Assembly: GCA_002483865.1 (NCBI GenBank)
Contig: DLIT01000184.1
Span: forward strand, 1 to 17,503
Source of the DNA: Brevundimonas sp. UBA7635
Lineage (GTDB): Bacteria > Pseudomonadota > Alphaproteobacteria > Caulobacterales > Caulobacteraceae
Length of the DNA stretch: 17,503 bases
Direction: 5' to 3'
Positions 13,300 through 17,503 of the stretch are shown one piece after another. Position numbers and translations under genes: made by a program. Every line of letters starts with the position of its first letter. Position 1 is the stretch's first letter. The notes beneath the pieces were generated by a model. The model was not told the DNA's origin. It did not search any database and was given only the letters and a program-made list of their open reading frames with translations.

Positions 13300-14097
13300 A
13301 TGCATTCCGACAGTGTCTTGTTTCTCTCGCTGGATTCCTGCCGGTACGATTCTTTCGTTCAGGCAGCGGCGAGCGCCTTGAAAAGTGTTGCTCCGGTGCG
13401 ACAAGCCAAGTCACCGTCGCATTTCACCTACGGCTCACACGCTGCCATGTTCGTTGGCTTCACGCCCGGGGTAGCCGAAGAGCAGACGGCCATGATCAAT
13501 CCCAAATACGGTCGACTGTTCCGGCTGAATTATGCCGGACATCCCGGACTGGCCCAGCCAGGCTTCTTGCTATCGGGCCACAATATCATCGAAGGCTTCA
13601 GGAACGCAGGCCATCGGACCATAGGCACCGCCGCCATGGGGTGGTTCGATCCTGCTACTTCTGTTTCGCAGACCCTGCGGCAAGGCTTCGACCGCTTCTA
13701 CTTCGCCGGGCACGAGGGGGTGGCACGCCAGGTTGAATGGATCCAGGCGCAGATCTCAGACCTGGACGATCAGCCCGCCTTCGTCTTCGTCAATGTCGGC
13801 GAGACCCATGTGCCCTATCATTTCGAGGGCGCGCCATGGTCCCGTGACGACAATCCCTGCAAGCCGTTTCAGACCGAGGATCGCTCGGCCGAATGTCGGG
13901 AGCGCCAGATTGCCTGCATCGAATATGTCGATGGGCATCTGGCCGATCTGATCCAGACGTTCCGGGGAGCCACCATAGTGATGTGCGCCGATCATGGAGA
14001 CTGCTGGGGCGAAGACGGCCTGTGGGAACATGGCATTTCGCACGAGATGACCCTGACCGTCCCCCTGGCCATCCGCTACCGGGGCACACCGGTCTAG
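13300..14097 (+). CDS. Small sulfatase/alkaline-phosphatase-superfamily metalloenzyme
   Basis: From ATG 13300 this is 265 residues. The start VLFLSLDSCRYDSF matches the first metal-binding strand of the superfamily (D12). CADHGDCWGEDG with D231 and H232, then EHGISHE with H248, match the later metal sites, and VFVNVGETHVPYHF (162-175) is also typical. The sulfatase motif CxPSR is absent. At its place stands HFTYGSHAAMFVGFTPG, where T43 may be the nucleophile, so a phospho- or phosphonate-type hydrolase or transferase is more likely than a sulfatase. There is no signal peptide, so it should act in the cytoplasm. The GTG at 13225 extends the frame by 25 unconvincing residues and no Shine-Dalgarno is good. 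The length is near the minimum for the fold. Substrate unknown; the neighbouring polysaccharide genes suggest a link with surface glycan. Confidence 0.75.
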   Translation: MHSDSVLFLSLDSCRYDSFVQAAASALKSVAPVRQAKSPSHFTYGSHAAMFVGFTPGVAEEQTAMINPKYGRLFRLNYAGHPGLAQPGFLLSGHNIIEGFRNAGHRTIGTAAMGWFDPATSVSQTLRQGFDRFYFAGHEGVARQVEWIQAQISDLDDQPAFVFVNVGETHVPYHFEGAPWSRDDNPCKPFQTEDRSAECRERQIACIEYVDGHLADLIQTFRGATIVMCADHGDCWGEDGLWEHGISHEMTLTVPLAIRYRGTPV

Positions 14098-14115
14098 GAT
14101 TCTTCAAATCAGACC
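14091..14115. terminator. Possible bidirectional hairpin between converging genes
   Basis: GGTCT-AG-GATT pairs with AATC-AGACC around the loop CTTCA, a 9-base-pair stem with a 2-base bulge. It covers both stop codons, TAG at 14095 on plus and TGA at 14111-14109 on minus. No U-run follows in either direction, so it is at best a weak terminator. Confidence 0.35.
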
Positions 14116-14969
14116 AAGTGTCGCAGATATCGGCCATAGGATGATGAGCCGCAGGCCGAGGCCAGCCGCCTCAACTGATCCTTGTCGATCCAGCCCCGGT
14201 TCAGGGCGATCTCCTCAGGACAGGCGATCTTGAGACCCTGACGCTGCTCGACCGTGCGCACATACTGGGCTGCATCGACCAGACTGTCCGGCGTGCCCGT
14301 GTCCAGCCAGACATAGTCGGAGGGAAGTCGCTCGACCGACAGCTGTCCTCGCTGAAGATAGGCGCGGTTCAGGTCCGTGATCTCCAGTTCGCCTCGCGCA
14401 GAGGGGACAAGACCCCTGGCCAATCCTGCGGCTTGGGCATCGTAGATATAGAGTCCCGTCACCGCCCAACTGGAACGGGGTCGCTCGGGCTTTTCCTCAA
14501 GGGAGAGGGCCCGGCCAGCCTCATCGAATTCCACCACGCCATATCGCTGGGCGTCCTGGACGTGGGCGGCAAAGACAGTGGCACCACCCGGCCGCGCAAA
14601 GGCCCGCTGGATCATGTCCACGGTGCCATGGCCATGAAACAGGTTGTCGCCTAGGATCAGGGCCGAGGGCTGGTACCCCACGAAGTCAGCGCCGATGACA
14701 TAGGCCTGGGCCAGACCTTCGGGACGCGGTTGCTCGGCATAGGTAAGGGCAATCCCCCACTGGCTGCCATCACCCAATTGCCTGCGAAAAGCCGGAGCAT
14801 CGTGGGGGGTAGTGATCAACAGGATGTCGCGAATCCCCGCCAGCATCAGGGTCGTCAGGGGATAATAGATCAACGGCTTGTCATAGACCGGCATCAGTTG
14901 TTTCGATACCGCAAGAGTCATCGGATGCAGCCGTGAGCCGGTGCCGCCTGCCAGAATGATGCCCTTCAT
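14109..14969 (-). CDS. rfbA: Glucose-1-phosphate thymidylyltransferase RfbA
   Basis: The 286-residue cytoplasmic enzyme makes dTDP-glucose from dTTP and glucose 1-phosphate, the first step of dTDP-L-rhamnose synthesis. The signature [11 protein letters not shown] (8-18) is followed by the sugar-nucleotide-binding motifs [16 protein letters not shown] (23-38), EGLAQA (84-89) and [10 protein letters not shown] (104-113, with metal-binding D108). Length and sequence are standard for the RmlA/RfbA family. The ATG shares its A with the rfbD stop (TGATG), so it is the last visible gene of the operon. No intrinsic terminator with a U-run follows. It converges on the phosphatase-superfamily gene 11 bases away. 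Confidence 0.97.
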   Translation of the reverse strand: MKGIILAGGTGSRLHPMTLAVSKQLMPVYDKPLIYYPLTTLMLAGIRDILLITTPHDAPAFRRQLGDGSQWGIALTYAEQPRPEGLAQAYVIGADFVGYQPSALILGDNLFHGHGTVDMIQRAFARPGGATVFAAHVQDAQRYGVVEFDEAGRALSLEEKPERPRSSWAVTGLYIYDAQAAGLARGLVPSARGELEITDLNRAYLQRGQLSVERLPSDYVWLDTGTPDSLVDAAQYVRTVEQRQGLKIACPEEIALNRGWIDKDQLRRLASACGSSSYGRYLRHLV

Positions 14970-15859
14970 CAGGTGTCCTCCCTGTCTGCCAGCGCATCCA
15001 GAACCTCATCCAGGGCTTCCCGCCACGGTCGGGGGTGCCAGCCCGTCAGAGCCTGAAGGCGTTCGGAAGCCAGGCGACTGTCGTCCGGCCGCCTTACGGC
15101 CAGGTTCAGGTCGCCAGACGAAACCGGCACCAGGGACGGGACTGACCTGCCTCGTCCGGCCCGGTGATCCAAGATAGCCTGGGCCATATCCAGACGACTG
15201 GCCTGCCCCTCATTGACCAGGTGGAAGATCCGGTGCGGCACCGGCCTGCCTGCCACAAGATGGTCCGCAAGCACGATCAGCCCCTCGGCCAGGTCCCGGG
15301 CAGAGGTGGGACTGCCCACCTCATCGCAGACCACATTCAGCGCGGCCGCCGCACTCTGGGCCAGGATACGGGTGACGAAGTTTGGCCCCTCCTCATCGAA
15401 CACCCACGCCGTGCGCACGACCACCGCTGCGGGACAAAGAGCGATTACAGCCAGTTCACCCGCCAGCTTGCTGGCCCCATAACGATTCACGGGATTGGGT
15501 ACCGCTGTCTCGGGATGGGGGCCAGGACCGCTGAAGACGAAATCGGTTGAGATGTGGATGAGGCCTACGCCCCGGCGGCTGGCCGCTTCGGCCAGATTAA
15601 GGGCACCCATGCAGTTTACCCGAAAGGCGTCGGCTGGATTGATCTCGGCACTGGTCACGTCGGTATAGGCAGCGGCGTTGATGATGAGGTCAGGCCCCAG
15701 ATCCTCGATCGCCGCCGCCACCTCTGCGGCCTTTGTAATGTCCAGCTGGGCACGCGACAGGGCCATGACCTCCATCCCCTCCGGCCACACGGCCCGAGCA
15801 AGAGCCCGCCCCAGTTGACCACCAGCTCCGGTAATCAGGATGCGCGCGCCCTCGGTCAT
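14969..15859 (-). CDS. rfbD: dTDP-4-dehydrorhamnose reductase RfbD
   Basis: The 296-residue protein is a Rossmann-fold short-chain dehydrogenase that makes dTDP-L-rhamnose in the last step of the pathway. It shows the nucleotide-binding GAGGQLG (11-17), NAAAYTDV (61-68), STDFVFSG (104-111) and the catalytic pair Y127 and K131 in YGASK. All of these fit RmlD/RfbD. ATG 15859 overlaps the stop of the upstream glycosyltransferase by one base (TGATG), and its own stop overlaps rfbA in the same way. The two middle pathway genes, rfbB (dehydratase) and rfbC (epimerase), are not between them. They may lie upstream of the window or elsewhere. Confidence 0.96.
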   Translation of the reverse strand: MTEGARILITGAGGQLGRALARAVWPEGMEVMALSRAQLDITKAAEVAAAIEDLGPDLIINAAAYTDVTSAEINPADAFRVNCMGALNLAEAASRRGVGLIHISTDFVFSGPGPHPETAVPNPVNRYGASKLAGELAVIALCPAAVVVRTAWVFDEEGPNFVTRILAQSAAAALNVVCDEVGSPTSARDLAEGLIVLADHLVAGRPVPHRIFHLVNEGQASRLDMAQAILDHRAGRGRSVPSLVPVSSGDLNLAVRRPDDSRLASERLQALTGWHPRPWREALDEVLDALADREDT

Positions 15860-17503
15860 CAGCGCGGAGGCCTCAGTTTTTCGAACGGGGTGCCTTCGCG
15901 CGAGAAGTGGGTATTGAACCAGGGATCCACGCGGCCTTCATGGCCCCAGCGTTCGGTCAGGACCGCATTTGCTCTTTGGGCGATCTTCAGCTTCTCGCCC
16001 TCTCGACTGAAGCCCCGACTGATGGATTCCAGATGATACAGGGTCGCGCCCGGCTCATAGAGCACACGCAAGCCCCTGTCCCAGGCGCGCAGGCACAGGT
16101 CGACGTCATTTCCCTCGACCGGGAAATGGGCCGCGTCAAAACCCCCAAGCGCCCTGAAGGTCTCGCTGGCCACCGCCATGCAGGCCCCGGTTACCGCCAC
16201 GCAGGCATGGGTCAGGGCATGACGCCCCAGGTAGCCGCCGTCACGGCCCAGGGCACCGACGCCGTCATGGATCAGGAAGCCGGGGTTGCCATCGCGCCAG
16301 ACAAAGCCCGCATGCTGGATGCAGCCGTTCTGATAGAGCAGGCGCGCCCCGACCACCCCGACCTCAGGACGACGAGCCTGGCCGCACAGCCGGTCCAGCC
16401 AGTCCTTGCTGATAATGAGGGTGTCGTTGTTCAGGAAGACCAGGACGTCCGCCTGGGTCTGACCGGCCGCCAGATTGTTCATCAGGGCCCAGTTGAAAGT
16501 CCCTTCGTAGTCGATGACGCGTGTATCGGCCTGGGCCTTCTGCGCCTCGATATAGGCCAGGGTGGCGGGATCATCGCTCTCATGGTTGATGATGATGATC
16601 TGGGTTTCGACCCGGTTGTGAGCCAGGGATCGACGGATGCTTTCCACGCAGGGCTTGAGCAGGTCCAGGCCGTTGCGGGTCGGAATGATGATCGCCGCCG
16701 TGCCCTCGGCACGGGCCGCAATCCTGACGACCCCTTTCAGGTCGACGCCCAGGATGTCCTCGAACGGCTCGACCTTCAGGTCAGAGGCCTCGCCCAGGGT
16801 TGCTTGCACCAGCGCCGCCCAGGCCGGTGCCGGATCAGGCGTTTCCTCCTGCCAGAAGCGGGTGAACAGGACCCGGCCGACGTGGGCCACCTGGTCGCTC
16901 GACAGGGCACCGCCCAGCACCGCCGCCTGGGGTGCCAGGGCACCGGCCAAGAAACAGGCCAGGGCATCAGGCTCGCCCTGGTGCAAAAGCTCGGCGCGAA
17001 CCGCCATGAAGTCACCCAGGTAGGGCGTCTGCACGAAGAGATCGGGATCAAAGGCCGGCTTCAGACGCGGGGTCACATGGGTCGCGGAGGCGGCCATGCC
17101 CTCGCCCGTCTCCAGGGCATCATCATCGGCAAAGACCGCCTTGACCCGGCTGTCCGTGAAGCCCGCCAGCAAGGCGTCCAGTCCCTGGTCCGCCACAAAG
17201 CCGGTCGCGGGTGCGAACACCACCACCTGGTCCCCGGCCAGCGGGGCGACGACCTGAGCCAGGCTGCCGGCAAACAGGCTGTCGCCCTGCGGCCTCAGGC
17301 GCGAATGGCCGGCCCATGCCAGGCGGGTATCGATTTCCTGCACCCAGGCCTGCTGCTCGGCCGTGGCATTGAGCACAGCCACCGTGTCGCCACGCGCCGC
17401 CGCCTGCTCGCCGACCTGGCGCAGGGCCAGGTCCAGCTGGAGATGGCTGCCCCCCGCCACATCCACGACGACGATGCAGGCGGGTGCCTGCAGCGTCCCG
17501 GCC
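15859..17503 (-). CDS. Family-2 glycosyltransferase, probably O-antigen/rhamnan type (N-terminus cut)
   Basis: The frame is open to the window edge, giving 547 visible residues; the GTG at 17466 is internal, so the real start lies outside. The second half is a clear GT-A family-2 domain. It has AAIIIPTRNGLDLLKPCVES, then VLVFLNNDTLI with the nucleotide-sugar/metal motif, and VGARLLYQNGCIQHAGFVW. It ends with GGFDAAHFPVEGNDVDLCLRAW with the catalytic-base region, then VLYEPGATLYHLES. The first visible part (FADDDAL, PRLKPAFDPDLFVQTPYLGDF) resembles the leading segment of WbbL-like rhamnosyltransferases and may be a second, degenerate GT-A domain. The enzyme would act at the cytoplasmic face of the membrane. 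Coupling to rfbD by TGATG suggests a rhamnosyl donor, by inference. The acceptor is unknown. Confidence 0.9.
   Translation of the reverse strand, partial: AGTLQAPACIVVVDVAGGSHLQLDLALRQVGEQAAARGDTVAVLNATAEQQAWVQEIDTRLAWAGHSRLRPQGDSLFAGSLAQVVAPLAGDQVVVFAPATGFVADQGLDALLAGFTDSRVKAVFADDDALETGEGMAASATHVTPRLKPAFDPDLFVQTPYLGDFMAVRAELLHQGEPDALACFLAGALAPQAAVLGGALSSDQVAHVGRVLFTRFWQEETPDPAPAWAALVQATLGEASDLKVEPFEDILGVDLKGVVRIAARAEGTAAIIIPTRNGLDLLKPCVESIRRSLAHNRVETQIIIINHESDDPATLAYIEAQKAQADTRVIDYEGTFNWALMNNLAAGQTQADVLVFLNNDTLIISKDWLDRLCGQARRPEVGVVGARLLYQNGCIQHAGFVWRDGNPGFLIHDGVGALGRDGGYLGRHALTHACVAVTGACMAVASETFRALGGFDAAHFPVEGNDVDLCLRAWDRGLRVLYEPGATLYHLESISRGFSREGEKLKIAQRANAVLTERWGHEGRVDPWFNTHFSREGTPFEKLRPPR

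Noticed and set aside
1..17503. Insertion sequences, tRNA or rRNA genes, CRISPR arrays
   Set aside because: No transposase, terminal inverted repeats with target duplication, cloverleaf or regular repeat-spacer pattern was seen on reading both strands.

Overview
The window is GC-rich bacterial DNA with tightly packed genes, many overlapping by 1 to 30 bases. The gene families suggest an alphaproteobacterium. My best guess is Caulobacterales, perhaps near Brevundimonas; this is inference from gene content and style, not from a search.

Layout. Positions 1-534 (minus) hold the first 178 residues of a membrane-anchored SleB/CwlJ-type cell-wall hydrolase cut by the window edge. Positions 642-11330 hold a nearly complete type II secretion system (T2SS) in four alternating-strand modules: gspJ-K-L (+), gspG-H (-), gspM-C-D (+) and gspE-F-I (-). 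Genes within each module overlap, and converging modules are 2 and 0 bases apart. The minor pseudopilins (H, I, J, K), major pseudopilin (G), assembly platform (C, F, L, M), ATPase (E) and secretin (D) are all present. No prepilin peptidase (gspO), gspN or pilotin is seen. The secretin has its own lipobox, so it may not need a pilotin.

Positions 11477-12889 (minus) encode a 470-residue, cysteine-free, acidic, probably beta-rich secreted protein. It has a signal peptide, strongly biased codon use, a candidate promoter with a long leader and a very strong terminator. I do not recognise its family. It is the obvious candidate cargo of the adjacent T2SS and may be an abundant surface protein. An unusually AT-rich, repeat-bearing intergenic region follows (12890-13299). 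After it comes a small sulfatase/alkaline-phosphatase-superfamily enzyme (13300-14097, +) lacking the sulfatase cysteine motif.

Positions 14109-17503 (minus) hold a polysaccharide operon: a family-2 glycosyltransferase (cut by the window edge), rfbD and rfbA, joined by 1-base TGATG overlaps. Two of the four dTDP-rhamnose genes are here; rfbB and rfbC are not.

How it may fit together (inference): the T2SS exports the 470-residue protein to the surface, while the right-hand operon builds rhamnose-containing surface polysaccharide to which a surface layer could attach. Aeromonas offers a known parallel in which an S-layer protein leaves by a T2SS. Other points of interest are a G7 tract at the poorly defined gspM start, a probably leaderless gspJ transcript, a polyproline GspC-like protein and a 12-base palindrome holding both stop codons of gspD and gspI.
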